From contig NC_084601.1 of NCBI RefSeq assembly GCF_033807715.1, positions 13,057,690-13,121,689 on the forward strand: a DNA stretch of 64,000 bases, given 5' to 3'. This stretch comes from Cololabis saira. Its lineage: Eukaryota; Chordata; Actinopteri; Beloniformes; Belonidae. The notes beneath the pieces are model-generated. The model did no database searches, had not been told where the DNA came from, and saw only the letters and a program-made list of their open reading frames with translations. The position numbers were made by a program, and so were the translations under genes. Shown here piece after piece: positions 42,483 through 56,578 of this stretch; position 1 is the stretch's first letter; every line of letters starts with the position of its first letter.

Positions 42483-42970
42483 AGAAATAAAAATGCTTTC
42501 CGAGATTGTTACGGTCATCCATCCAATAACTTGCTCTTCTGTGGGTTTGCCTCATGGCGGCAGCGGTCAAAGTAGAGAGGCCCAGACCTCCAGCTCCATG
42601 GCCACCTCCTCCAGCTGCTCCTGGACCAGGTATTCCCTGGCTGGTGGAGGTCCAACTTTCCAGCACATCCTGGGTCTGCCTTGGGACCTTCTGCTGCTTG
42701 GGCATGTTTGAAACACCTCCTTAGGAAGGCATCCAGGAGGCGCGCACATGCCTGCACCGCACTAGCTGGCTCCTCTCGATTAAGAACTGCAGCAGCTCTA
42801 CTCCAAGGACTCAATGACTAATCTTCTCATCCTATTTTTGAGGGAGAGTCTGTTTCAGTCTTGTATTTGTAGTCTCGTTGTTTCACTCAAAACATGCAGC
42901 ACAAGACCACAGCTTGACCAATACAGAGAGAGCCTTGCCCTGCGGCTGAGTCAACTTTGCATTAAGATTC
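42483..42970 (-). mobile_element. LINE reverse-transcriptase tail remnant
   Basis: The minus-strand frame ending at 42567 reads PPGCLPKEVFQTCPSSRRSQ, GRPRMCWK, and EQLEEVAMELEVWASLL: the C-terminus of the LINE family at 38742-40670 (G-R-L-P-x-E-V-F, G-R-P-R, E-x-E-V-W-A-S-L-L). Frames are broken. Upstream parts (42840-42970) are alignable only loosely. Confidence 0.7.
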
Positions 42971-45900
42971 TTGAATCTAAATATGCTGGGTCTCTTTATT
43001 TTTCACCTGTGGGCGTACAATCACAGCAAAACCATTTTAGCTAAAGAAACATGCAAATAATTTTATTAATGGAAGAAATGGAAGTAATCCGTTAGGTTTC
43101 TAGTTCACGGTATAGAAATGGCATAGTAATCTCACTTTCTCAAGCATGGGATTGTAGATGCCGGCTCCTCCAGCAGCAAAACTGCATTTTCAGTAAGAAA
43201 ATGTCCAACAATGCTTTCCTGAAGACCAGTGCTCATACTTTTGCATGCACTGATGGCAGTTATAGTTTTATAATGAATCAAGGTATATCTGCAGGTGCAT
43301 AAAAATAATAAAGCAATTATTAAGATTCTTATATACTGATACGATCAGCCTTTAAGGCCACTTCAATGCTTTTGCTAGTAAATTGCAACCAGCTCATTTG
43401 GATCAATATAATGATATTGAGCGTGTCCAGGATTAAAGGAGATATAAATATAGTGCTCCAAAGTTTAGAACTGGTACTGCAGTTCTTAAATCTGAAGGAC
43501 AAATGAAAAAGGTTGTATAGGAAAAAAAAGTGAGCTGTGGAATTACCGAGGCTATGCTACCTGATATTTACCGCTCAATAGGTTAACGTCCTGGGGGTCC
43601 ATGTTCCCTGTGGTGGAACCCTGTGCATTTTTAAAGAGACAGCGCAGACTTACCAGCATGATGCCAGATATCTCCCACAACATTAGGAAAAGCACATAAG
43701 CTCAGCGCCACTGACCTTTAGCTCAGATAAACACCATTAAATATGAAAAAGGACATAATTGAAAGTAACCACTGGCACTTTCTACCCCCCAAACCCCCTC
43801 TTGACATTTTCTGTCAGTGTCCTAATGCCATTGGGACACTGGAAATACTGGCCAAGCCTGGTCAAAAATACAATTATATCCAATTTAAACATGTTCTTTC
43901 AATAGCACAAATAGCAAAAAATGCGTGCCTCTTCCAATTTTCTAAAAGTAAAAGGTAAAACTAAAAGTAAACTACATACAACTTGAGATTTTAGCTACAG
44001 AACAAAACGGTTTTTTCATCGGTTACTGTGAACTATTTAGTTTATGCATTGATTTGTTCATCCCAGCATCTCCTCCCCAAACTCTCCAACAGATGGACAC
44101 AGTAGGCACATTAAACTGTCACAGGAAGACTGAAGATTTGTTTTATGTTTATTGTTTGACTTTCAGTGTTCCACCAGGATATTACTGCACTGTATTAGAA
44201 GAAGAATAAATACATCTTAACTATGTGACCCTAGTGACAAAGTTTTAAAGTAGTTGGACCCCTGATTGATAGGTAGAGCTGCATGTACTCCGAGGATGAG
44301 AGGACAGGGTTATCTTATACAGTACAATGCGTATAGTCCCATTCCAATCCTGCAAGTGTTGCAACAGCAGTATGGTAAGATTGTATTCTGCACACGTGTA
44401 ACTCAGCCCTGCGGAGACCCAAGATTTGAGTGGTGTTCAGTCTTTGGCGTCTTCATGCTCAGGGGTCTTTCATGTTTCTGCTTGTTAGGCTGCCAGGCCA
44501 CCTCAGACATTGACTATGTCTCTCTCACATCCCAGGAGATGGAATTTTAAAAATTTACAGTCCTCTTTGAGCTATGCTTTTGGCCCGTGCAGGTCTCTAG
44601 AAATTGAAAAGTCAGAGAGTAAAGATGGGAAGTTGAGGCAAGACAGAGGGAAGGAGTCTGTGAAACTGCGGGAGAGAGTTTTTACTGTATTTTTTAACAT
44701 CCTTTTTGTATTTTGCCTGTAGCAAGATCTTGGGCATTTGCTTTTTTCTCTGCTCTCCTCCCCGCTCAGCAGAGTGACCATCTGCATCAGAACCCAAGTG
44801 ACCATCTGCAGCAGTAGCCGCATTCTAGATGCCATCACTTTTTTTCTTTTTTTTTTTTTTTTTTTTACCTGAAATGAGTCCACTTTTGATGGAACAATGT
44901 TGCTCCAATTTGATTGAGGCTCAACTTATTCATGAGACACATGGCATGGGATACTTTTTCATATTTAGAACATAAGATATGCTATTGTTTATTATTTGTT
45001 TGCTCTACAAGATGCTAAATATTGGATCCCTTGTTCCAGACTGCCTTCCATCAGCTTCTTCTTCAGTCGTCAATCGTCTTGTTGTTCGCAAAATGTAATA
45101 CTTCAGACGTGGTCGTGATGGTTAACATCATCCCAGCATAAAATAGAGCGATTAGATGTTACTTTTAACATTTACTTCAAGTCTTATTGCACTCTGACAG
45201 TTGTGTTCTCTGCAACTATAGATGCAATCTACTGTCTCTGTGTTGAAATGTTTTGCTCTATTGGGAACAGTGAGAAACTTAAAAATCTGTGGCCACATAA
45301 ATGTATTCGCAAAATAAGGGCCTGAACCTCGGCTCCTGTCTGCTTCACTCCCAGTTCTGCCCTTTAGTCCTAACTTGTTTGTTAAAACAAGAACGATTTA
45401 AAGATGCTCAAGGTGATTTCTGCCTTGCTGCTTCTCCTCATGGCACGAGAGAGGTTGGTCAACAGGGATGCTTTCTGGAGGGTTGGCACACGTCCATCTG
45501 TGGAGAGGAAAGCAGAAACTGCTGTAGGACATTTGGATGAATTACTGGTGGACAATAACACCTCAGATTATCATAAAATTGGGAGCATATTATAAATATA
45601 AAGTGGCTGAGGCCACAGGAGGAGAATTTAGCTGTTTTTTTAGGTTGCACACCATAATGTTTAGGTCTAATATGATAAAGTATTGCTTGCATGTTGGCCA
45701 CCAAGAGCAGGGGAACTACATTTACACAGGTGTCGTAGATATGGCATCTTAGAATTCAACCTAAGAAAGTGTGAAGACAAAAAAGATGAAGAAACCTAAT
45801 GGCAAGGCTCACATTGAGGGACCTTGAAGCCTGTGTCTCAGAGATGAGTCGCTGATATATTCCCAACACACTGAGTGTGGAAAAGGACATTTACATCCGA

Positions 45901-48900
45901 GTCACGATTGCTGTGAGGTTTGTATAGCACTATAATCATGGTCAGACTATAGAAGAAACAGATAAAGGAGGTGAGAATTAAAAAAAAATGGTAAGAAGCA
46001 GGCGGCTTTATGGAGATATTCAAACAATTCTGTGAAAATAACGTTTCTGAGGAGCTCATGATTGTGGCTGACATATGATTTGTTTTTAACTTATTCCAGG
46101 CATGAATAAATTTAGACAAACTTATTATATACTTATATGTGTATGTTTGTGTATATCCCCTCATAAGCATGTAATACCAACACTCAAGGCAGAAGCAGAA
46201 CAGCAAAACAGTCACACTATTGCGTTAAAATGCCTGAAACACAACAAATAATTAAAATCTGGCAAAACAGGAAAGAAGGTTTGAAGCTTGGAATGTGCTT
46301 TGGATTTGAATTAGGGACCGACATAGGCCGACAAGAGCAAAGTCAAATGCTAGATTAGATTTCACAGATTTCACTATAATCACAACCTGCACTGATTTGG
46401 ATGCACAGAGGAAATCTGAGGATACTTGATTCCAGTACATTATCCTGCTCGCTGCAGTTGTAAATCAAATGTTTGGTACATACATTTTGTTTTCAACTTT
46501 ACAGCCATGCAAATGTTAATACTACCTCTTTTTTTTCTTGTGTTTAAAACGTAAGAAAAATCATCCAGACGTTGTACTGTATCAGTCTTAGTATCAGGTC
46601 AATACAACCCCAGACGAACAACAGCATATCATATCTGTTACTGCACCATTATTTATTCAACAGATGTGAAGCAGAAAAGAAAAAAAGAAAAATCATGCAG
46701 GCAAGTACCCCCGACTGCTTCCATAGGATTTCAAGGTATTGTAAGCGATATATCTGCACAAGGATATTTGAACAAAACATCAACAAAATACGGAGGTCTT
46801 GCTCCTCCCTTGCCCTCCCTTCAGTGCTCCCCAGACTGCTTGCCCCGTCATGAACACTTCCAAAGCCAAACCAGTTGCGTAATTATGAATCGTCAGTGGT
46901 TGGCTGGAGCAACATTTGTTATTGATTTCCAGGGGTGTGGGGACGACCTCCCTCTCTCGTTTTTTTTTTCTAGTTTACAAAACCGGAGCTGTGAATGAAA
47001 ACACGTTTTTTTTCCTCTGTTTTTTTTTTAAACAGAGATGCTTTGCTCGTGGATGGTGAAGAGGTAGTCATTGATTGTGAGTCCAATAGCATTGCTTACC
47101 CTGCCTTTAAGAGGTTACGTTGCAGCCAGATGCTACTAATCGTGATCCCGTGATGAACTGGCCATCACCAAGTGTGCAGACTTTTCTAAAAGTAGATGTT
47201 TGGCAGCTTGTTGATTGGGAGCATTCAGGTGCCAAGATGGAAAGGTTTTAGTAATGTCGCTATAGAGCCCATCATTGTTGCACATCAGAATAAAAAAAGG
47301 TTCTAAAATCATTTCCAAGCAATCTGAGTTCAACTATCCATAAGATTATTCACTAGATGAAAGCATTCAAAAAAGATGACAATCTTCACTGGAGTGTATG
47401 TTCCCTATACTTACCTGACCATTTTAATGTTTTATGTTTCTTTAACTACAAGCCCAGTGAAAAAAGTGATATGTTGTTGTTTATCTGAGTCTGCGTTGCC
47501 TAATACCAAGACCCTCTACATCCAGGTTAGTTTTATAATGTTTTTAAAACAAAGATGTTTTATAAAAACTCTTGTAAAGACCAATATAAGATTATATGCA
47601 TTTGAAAACTACCTTTTTTTTGTTGCACGTATACTTGTTTCTGTTCTCGTCAGATATTCATCCTCATTTTTTGCATATCTAGCACATTTAAATATTTTAT
47701 TTATTTTATATTTATTTTTATCTTTTTATCTTTATATGGGTGTTTGCTTTTGGGGGTGTTTTATTTGTATATGACAGTGCTGGGTGTGTGAGATGGAGAT
47801 GTCAATTTCCCAGAGGCAACCTCCCGAAGGGATTAATAAAGTCAAATGTGAATCATTTAGTCAGAGTTATGAAGTTTGATTTACCTAATTGCTTGCTGCA
47901 AGCTTATTTTAAAATCAACTTTTTTCACAACACCATCATTTCCCAGGTTTCTTCCCAGGGCTCCAGACTGTGACCACTGAGTCCCGTTTTGTGACTTAAA
48001 TGACGCAGAGCAAAAAAACATTTTTGCAAGAGGGTGCACCATTACAATTTGAAAATCCCCCCCATTGTCAGTCATCATAACAATGCTGGGTACAACACTG
48101 GTGTCTGCTGTCTGCTGTTACTCCAACCTTCATACCATTTTCCAACAGAAAACATGACATTCGTATCATTCCTTTAATATGTCCTCTTCTGAGGACATCC
48201 TGACAGTTATTTAAGATCAACTTTTTGAAGCCTCTCTATTTTTGTACTTGAGAAGACACCTTTGAAGAATCTGATAGCTGTGTTGTCTCCACTAGCAACC
48301 TCCTTGTTGCATTCAGTTGTTTTTCTGAATATCTTTCCTAAACCAACCCATTTTGTTTTGCATCACCCTCCGGCAATGCTCAAGTGAGGTGAATAGAACC
48401 TTAGTTCTTAAAATCAACAAAGAAGAGAAGCTGGCTTTATTCAAAGTGGATAAGAGATGAAGTAGCGTGCAAAAAAAACGAGTCATGCCAAGTGTACTAG
48501 AAGTAGAGAAAATAGAGAGAGGAAGGTTCATCAAATCAAAAGAAGGTGTGCTATATCTAATGTTTTACACATGTATTATGTTTTTGGGTGCTTGAAACTG
48601 TTTAAGCTCCTTGATGAAAAGGTAAATGCTTTAATGGTTTTCAATTAGCAATTCTAGACAAATTGTGGTTAACGTTTTTTGTCTTTTAATATTCTCATTA
48701 CTGTTTTGTTGACGCAAGAACAAAAAGACACACTGAAGCCTGCACAAACTATTGGAAAGACACTGCAATCTTTAGCCAAATGAAGCTGCAAGCTTGGCAC
48801 CCAACTGGCACTACATATTTTATTCTCAAGCATCCAAATTCAGTCAGTTCAGCTAAATGCAGCCCAGCCCACATCTGCCAGGAAAGTAAAGGAGATAAAT

Positions 48901-49759
48901 AATGGTAAACTCAGCCTTTTTACCCTGTACACAAACATTCAGCTGGTACATAGCATTTCCCCCGTAACCAGGGGAAGTTCAGATTTTGTCAAAGGCCGAA
49001 TGTGATGATTATTTTCTTCCTTTAAGCTTGTCTTTGGCTCATAAGTGATGTGTCAGGAATGTGGCAGTGTGAAATAGATAAACAGTGCGTTATGTGAAGG
49101 TGTGTGTAGGTGTCACTTAGAGAGATCAGATGATCATAGTATTCTACAGAGAGGCCGAGGATAAAGCACATTTGACCGACTGAAGGAGTGGGAGGAGTGG
49201 TGTTTGCACACTCTTTCTTACGAAGTTCTCAGGAGGGTTATGTATGACGAATGAAACAGAGGCAGAAGTTAAGGATTTTTGAGCATCCTCATCGATACAA
49301 CATTCTGGGTTATTTATGCGCAATTTTGCCAAGACTGTCCCAGTGTAGGCTCAGTAACCACGTGATGATGTGCTGGAAAACCTTTTTCTGTTTCTGGATG
49401 TCATCGGTATCGGAGGTTTAACACTGTTCTTCAAAAGAAACGGACATGTGTTGGGAGGATATGGAGAGAAAGGCACAAGGTGCTTGCTTGGAGTTTCTTT
49501 GGCAAGCTAAGATTCAAAAGTCAGTGTTCCTGCAAAATACAATCCCCATGCAGAAGGTTGCAATCAATGGTACACTCAGTCCAAGTCTCACTAGCAGCTC
49601 TTGAAAAAGATCTCTATGTGGAGAGAACCTGCCTGATGGGTCTCCTTTTCTTTTTATACCTCTTTGTTTTTTCATTTTTCTCTATTTTTTGTTCACAATT
49701 GATGTGCACTGCCTATACTTTGGATAGTTATGGACAAAGATCAACATACCGGTAACATC
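42971..49759. other. Long intronic stretch with minor repeats
   Basis: Minor items: T-rich run at 44839-44866, and a LINE/SINE-type 3' tail near 47800-47852 (listed separately). Nothing else recognised in either strand. Confidence 0.4.
47765..47852 (+). mobile_element. LINE-type 3' tail fragment
   Basis: gtcaatttcccagaggcaac followed by ctcccgaagggattaataaa resembles the conserved 3' tail of fish L2-like LINEs and their SINE partners. The T/A-rich sequence before it may be part of the same copy. Confidence 0.45.
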
Positions 49760-49767
49760 TCTTAGTG

Positions 49768-50192
49768 CAGTGGTTCTCAAATGGGGGCACGTGAAGACAC
49801 TCCAGGGGGTATGTGAGATTTTAAAATATACATATATTTAAAAAGGAATTGAGGAAAATATAAGTCTAAATTCATGAAATGAATGTTATCTTCAGGAGTA
49901 GGCTATTCAACTTATTATCCTAAAACTGCAGAGTATCCCCCACACCAGGATGGTTCCACCTAACCTGTCAATCACCTGGCTTCACCTGTCAATCACTTGG
50001 ACCAACGATGGAGTCGTGGTTGAAGCATAGCAGCAATATTTTTATGTTTAATAAATCAGTTACTGATGGCACAGTGCTCTGTATTAGGTCTTTTTTTTTA
50101 CAACCAACAGTGCTTTGCGCTGGTTAGGGGGTACTTGGCTGAAAAAATATTTCACAGGGGGTACATCACTGAAAAAAGGTTGAGGACCACTG
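49768..50192. mobile_element. hAT MITE (425 bp) with 8-bp target duplication
   Basis: Ends cagtggttctcaaatggggg and aggttgaggaccactg; inner mirrored parts gggggtatgtgag / gggggtacatcac. Flanked by tcttagtg (49760-49767) and ttttagtg (50193-50200), one mismatch. Confidence 0.88.
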
Positions 50193-50200
50193 TTTTAGTG

Positions 50201-50948
50201 TATTCCTATAAAGACTACAGAATCAACTCTATAAAGATTGATTTTAAGTGGTTAATTTGAAAGATAGTTTACAGTTTCGTTGTTACTGGGATTGAGTCAC
50301 TTTGTCGGTATGAAAACTGCTAGAATAAAGCGATATTCTTACACCATAACTTTATATCTTACCGTCATCGTTTTGTCTGTTGGATAGACAAGCGCACAAA
50401 GGAGCCGGAAAAGTATACAGTTTACAATAGATTAAGGAAATATGATCAATAGTTGTTATTGTCCGTCCTCAAACAAGAATTGGTACCACAATTTAAATGA
50501 TTGACATGTTTGACCCATAGAAGCGTAATTCCCTATCTCCTGTTTATTATAAGGAGTGTATTTTTTGCAGATAAAGAATATAAACTGAGTGTATGTCAAT
50601 GTAAATGATAGTTATTTCTCCTGTTAGAGGAATGATGAACAAAACCTGAAACTCAGAATTGCATCTTGCTGTCAGGATCTTAAAGTAGCAGGTGGACACA
50701 AGCGCAGAGTAACTAAAGTAGGACTGAAACCAAAAATCAGAGCGTAAAGACACATGCAGAGACGCCGGTAAGTCGGGGTAGACTGGCGAGCTTTAGATGT
50801 GTGAACCAAACAGTGCTTCCCAATGAGCTGGGCATATGTAGGCATGAGACCAGGTGAACCAGATGAAGGTGAGGAGGGCACAGGTGCAGCCTATCATGTG
50901 GGGAACTGAGGAATGCTGGGAGTTGTAGTTTCAGGGCCGGTGATCAGA
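50201..50948. other. Intronic stretch, possible unclassified repeat
   Basis: 50660-50945 (cagaggcaggtggacacaag-like, gggagttgtagtttcagg) reminds me of a dispersed fish repeat, but I cannot place its ends or family. Confidence 0.35.
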
Positions 50949-51720
50949 AGGCAAGGCAAGGCTAGGCAAATTTATTTATATAGCACAATTCAACACAAGG
51001 TAATTCAAAGTGCTTTACATTGACATTAAAAGCGGCAAAACATAATTAGACAGTAAATAACAAATAAGATTGAAAAAATTAAGAATAAGATGATAAGAAA
51101 AGAAGTAAAATAATAAAAAGCACAAGCTGTTAAAAATAAGGGCAGTAGAGTACAGCAGGTAAGTATTTAATTTAGGAGTACGCTTGAGTAAACAGTAATG
51201 TTTTTAGGTCTGATTTAAAGGAGCTGACAGTTGGAGCAGACCTCAGGTCTACAGGAAGTTTGTTCCACGTGAGGAACAGAATAACTGAACGCTGCCTCAC
51301 CTTGCTTGGTTCTGGTTCTGGAACCACAACAAACCAGATCCAGATGAAGCTCAGGGGTCTGGGAGCTTCATAGGAACTAACAGATCCAGCATGTATTTTG
51401 GTCCAAGACCATTCAGTGCTTTGTAGACCAGCAGTAAGATTTTAAACTCTATCTTTTGACTCACTGGAAGCCAGTGTAGTGATTTCATGACCGGTGTAAT
51501 GTGGTCCAGTTTCCTGGTGTTTGTAAGGACTCTGACGGCAGCAGAAGGCTGGCAATGCTGACCGTGGTAGCGTGGGAGGAGCGGCCATGACATCTGCCTT
51601 GTTGTAGTCAGAGAGGACTACTGTCTCAGGTGGAACCTTAGGACACAACTCTCTGGTTCTCCAGTAATGCTCTGTTAGGAGTAATCCAGGAAGCCTGTGT
51701 TTGGTCACATGTTACAAAAA
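50949..51720 (-). mobile_element. LINE 3' part (Rex1/CR1-like)
   Basis: The minus-strand frame (51351-51593) reads AAVRVLTNTRKLDHITPVMK, SLHWLPVSQKIEFKILLLVY and KALNGLGPKYMLDLL, the end of the reverse transcriptase of Rex1/Babar-type LINEs (L-H-W-L-P-V, F-K-I-L-x-L-x-Y-K-A-L). Downstream on the minus strand comes a 3' UTR with ctttgaattaccttgtgttg and aattgtgctatataaataaa, common in fish. 5' truncated. Confidence 0.8.
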
Positions 51721-54700
51721 CAGAGCTGGTTGGAGAGATATATTTGATTATTGACCCTAATATGGGTGAGTGGGTGGCTCTCAACATAATGTACATTTAC
51801 AATGTTGAAGGGCTATCAGAATATACCAAAATACCAAAATAATCTGTACATTCAAGTATAGTTTTAATGTGCTGCGTACATCATATGGTGCATGAACAGA
51901 CCGGAATGCAAATCAGAAAAAAAAAGGGAGGGTGATTGGCTTGACCAGCCGGTCAAATACCAGTCAAATACCGAACCCAGCAAATTCTAGTCCCTGGCCA
52001 GTAAATCGGTGCATCTCTAATATTTACGAGTTTAAGCATTATCAGACGTTTTTCAGAGAGGCTCCCCTTCTCTAATTGAGCCCCATCAGAAGGAATTCGG
52101 CAATTCATGTTAGCCATCTGATGGACAGAGATGGAAAAAAGAAAGACAAGGGGAAGGTGAAGAGGGTGACGGTTGTTATAAATCTGGAATTTTATATTGT
52201 TATTTTTGGGGGGATTAAGTGAAGGGGGGAGTAAAAATGGGAAATGGGCTTGGCGGTATGAGTAATATTAACTTGTGGCAAACATTTTCAAGGATGCATA
52301 TCCAATTACAGTAGTGCTCCCGCCACGAGGTTCTTTGCAACGAGTCAACACAACTCCTGCGGAGCTGTATTGGATTTCATATTACCATACCTCAGTAATG
52401 GAATCCTTTTCTTGAGCAACCAAAGAATTCAGTGCTGAAACACATACTTCTACACACATCAGTGGCGGCTTCTTCACACATACTTAAATGTGTGGTAAAA
52501 GTAATTGGTTAGGAGAAGGAAAACACCATCCTGCATCTTCAAAATACACCAACTTTATTGCTTGGTTTTCTGTTTGCAAAACATATAGAGACTCAATAGA
52601 CTCAATATAAAATATGTGATAGGATTAAAGAGCTAATATTGATTAAATTAGGCTTGAATAGGCATAGAGAAATCATGACTTATGATACAGGCAGATATTA
52701 CAACCACACAGACATTATAGTCTTACTTGGCATGGGCTCTCCATTGTCATCTTGCCCTCCGTAAAAACTCATTCTCTCTGATCCTCTGCGTCGGTATGTC
52801 TTCATAGTTGTTCTTTTCACAAACATAACACTAACCTCTAAAGTCCCAGTTGACCCAGTAAAACTTAGGGGGTAAAAGCATTTTGGTCTGCATAAAGCCA
52901 TTGGACCCCGCAAGAAACATGCATTTCGACTCTGCATGCATTTATGTTTGGATGCATTTAGACTTCCTGCACAAGGTTTTATGTTTGACTGATGTAAACC
53001 TGCTCAGAACCTATGCTCTGCAAGCATTCAACCTTTACTTTGCCATTTAAATTCCCCCGAAAAGATACTCAATTATGCATGCGTTTCCAATGAATCACTA
53101 CTGGTTTTCTATTCTTGTATATCAGGTCGCTGGATGAACAGAAAGCACCTGTGCCTATTTTTATTTACATACATATATTTAAGCTTTAAGTCTTTATATA
53201 AAATCAGCATGCACTCTCTTCCTGTCTTCATATATTATTAGTCTGCTTTGCATAAAAACAACATCTTGATGTCTTTTGAGGAGTCTGGCAAAAGAAGCAG
53301 AAGAAACATGAAAGTATCCGGGTGTTCCCCACATAATCCTCTGGTTTCTCTTTCTCTCTCCTACATGCACCATCTGAGCGTTGTACCCATGTTTTATTTA
53401 TTGTTGCTTTCATTAACAATTTAATTGAAAATCAAGGGTAAGAGTCACATTTGAATATTACTCAACCAAATAGGACTGATGAAGTCGTGTAAGAAAGAAC
53501 CCTACAAGCCGTGTGTGGTAAAACGACAGGAAAAAGAGGGGAAAAAAGAAGATATTTGCCAACTTAAAAGATAGTCATTTTTAAATGCTGGCTCCCTCCA
53601 GTGAAATGTTTGCCCACTCGCAACATAAATTGCTCATGAGTGGGCTTCCCCTGCAACGCTCACACGTAGTATGTGATGGACGGACTGTCACAGAGCACCG
53701 ATTTATTCTTTGTTTTGTATTTTCATACTTACTGTGCATCAGTAAAGACACACATTCAGCCGTGAGGGCAGTGGTGTAAGATCATGGTAAAAATCATTTT
53801 TTTTGTGCTCTCACCCCTGCCCTAAACCGCATGGACACACACAAAAGTAACCTATTAAGGTGATCGGACTATTCCATTCACAAAAACTTACTGTTGTAAA
53901 ATTGTTTATATCAAGCTAAGCCATGATCTTTTCCTCATTTCATTGGTATTGGCAGTCATTACTTTTCAGAGGATCAATAAATGAGACTTAAATTAATCAA
54001 GACTCTTTTAAGTTTGCACGAAACAAAACAATCTGTTTGTCCCTGAGTCTCCAATCATTACCCATAAGAGGTAGTCAAATGATTAAGAGTGTAGTGTCTA
54101 AAAGCTGACCGCAACAATTCTTCACGGAGCGGAAACTATCGTGTCACAACCACAGTTCAAGTTCACTCCAATTAAAAAGGAGGAAAATACTTTCTCATGC
54201 AATATGTTCTGCTGAGCGGAGTAATGGATGGGGAGGCGGGGAAGGGAGGTAGGAGAGAAAGGAACAATAATGGCCTACAGTTCAGCATCTGCTCATTAAT
54301 CATTTATAGACATCCAAGTGACAGCAGGAGGAAGCACAGTGAAATTTCAGGTTATGGCATCAAATTTCAGTTTATTAATAGAAAAGTTTATGGAGCTAGG
54401 AGGCAAAATATCATCACCAATCCATCCTCCCACCTCCCCCTGGGTCTTTACCCAATTCTTCTCTTTCTTGTGTAAGACATTAAAAATGTATTGTCACTAA
54501 AATACAGATCTTTCAAAAGTGATGAAATTATAAAGTATTTTATATTACACAATTTCTCCTGTGTTCTACAGCAATGTTCTTGGTCATCGGCCGCCAAATT
54601 ATAGCAATCTAATGAGGCTTGCTCATCATGCTCGCCTATAAATGAGCCTTCATCGACTGAACTTTCAAACAGTAGGAAATAATGAACTGTAATATTTGAT

Positions 54701-56529
54701 CGTTGTTGTAAGTGCATCATCCTTTCTTCTTTAAATGTGCCAAACGCATCACACCGGGACTGATAAGAGAAAGTGTTTTTACCCGCCTCTGTTCGCGGTA
54801 GCGATGCTTCACTGCCACTCCCCCACACCGTTCAAGGTCACTCTGTTGACAAATGAAGAATGGAGTCTCGTAAGCTCATCTCATGGCAGAGGTGGCGTGA
54901 GGTGGATTTTCCATCTTTCCTGCCTCTCAATCCCAGAGATACGGCGGTGACAGGTGACACCTGGTACTGATTCATGTTCCATGAAACTGCCATATCTAAT
55001 TTGCGAAGCACATGCCATAATTTACGACAAATAGTCCCGTATAAATAATTCTTATGGGGTGGCATGGGATGGATGTGGTTGACTGCTTCTCGCATCCATG
55101 TTTTTTTCTGAGTAACAGCTATAGTTAATGACTTAAAATCAAGAATTTTGAGGTGTATCTTGTTCACTGCAAGTTCATTTCCTGTCTTTGGTATTAGAAT
55201 ATTTGACAAACTTAAGCTCGATATATCTCTGCAGCTACTTTGAGCCTTTAATTGTAACAAACAAGGCGAGTAAGGATCAGCTTTTTGTTGTTTTAATTAG
55301 AGCCTCAGCCCTGAGGAGTGACTTTAAAAGTTTCAGCTTGATATCGTGGAGTTTTGATTGTTTTGCTGATTTTAACGGAACAGGTTGCTTTGTCCTCAGT
55401 CTTTTTGTTCTCTCCCGTCTTGTAATCGGTGTGTCCAGCCTTTTGGTCTAGCTCTCGTTGCAAACCTTGTTCTTATGCGATGTCTTTGATGTGTGATTTT
55501 GGGAAAGTCAGAACAGACTGAACAAGGGAGCAATAACAATGATTAAATGTCCATCCGCAGTGATTTGAAATGCCTGGAACAAGAAAAAAAAAAGAAAGAA
55601 AGAAAAGAAAAGAGGCAAATGAATGCCTCCACAGTGGTGATTCATTGGCAGTCCGTGTTTCATTGAATGCATTTTTTTTCCAGGGCTATCCAAATGGCAA
55701 AGAAAAGGTTGAATACTCATGGAGTGCAGGTTTTGTCCCTGTTTGCATCATCCAGACATCAAATCCTGTGGATAAATCTTTAATGCATGTTAGGGTGCAG
55801 GTGTATGGAAGTTAGCGTTCACATTATACAGAAGTATAAAATCTAATCTTTAAATCTTCTATCCCATCTTCATCACACAGATCCTTGTTCTTTTTACCAC
55901 ACGTAGATTATCCTGCTGCACTTGGGTCAGCCCCTGTTTTTGTCCATAACCATTAATACAACGCACATAATGGTCAGATGAAAGACTGACCTCTCCGTAT
56001 TTGAGCAAGAGGAGAGGCAAACATTACAGTTTGTTCAAAATGTTAGAACATTTTTTACTAGATTCAAGCTCATCCTGACATTAAACTTTCACAAAGTGTC
56101 TGAAAAAGTCTCAAAGGTTCTAAAACCAGTTGAGAATCATATATTGATCAGGCTGCCGTCAGTAAGAGGGGAAGGGTCGCTGCGATGTGTGTTTCTCTGT
56201 GATTGTGTGTGAATGTGGAAGAGATGGAGAGAGAGAAAGAGAGAGAGCGATGGGGGCTGAAACAAAGCACTGCTTGCACCTGTGCTTGTAACGGTTGTGC
56301 ATAGTAAAAAATAACAATACGCAGGTGAATAGTGCAAAAGTTGATACCATTTAAACCTGTTATTTTTTCTGTATAAACAATAAAAATAATCTGATCTGAT
56401 TTTAATATTAAGCAAATATTGTTCCAAACAAATAAAACATATATGACTGTATTTTTGACCACGTCATTTGTTTATTTAGAAGAAAATTAAATAAGTGACA
56501 TGGAAAATACTAAATATTCCCATGATCCA

Positions 56530-56578
<49 letters not shown>
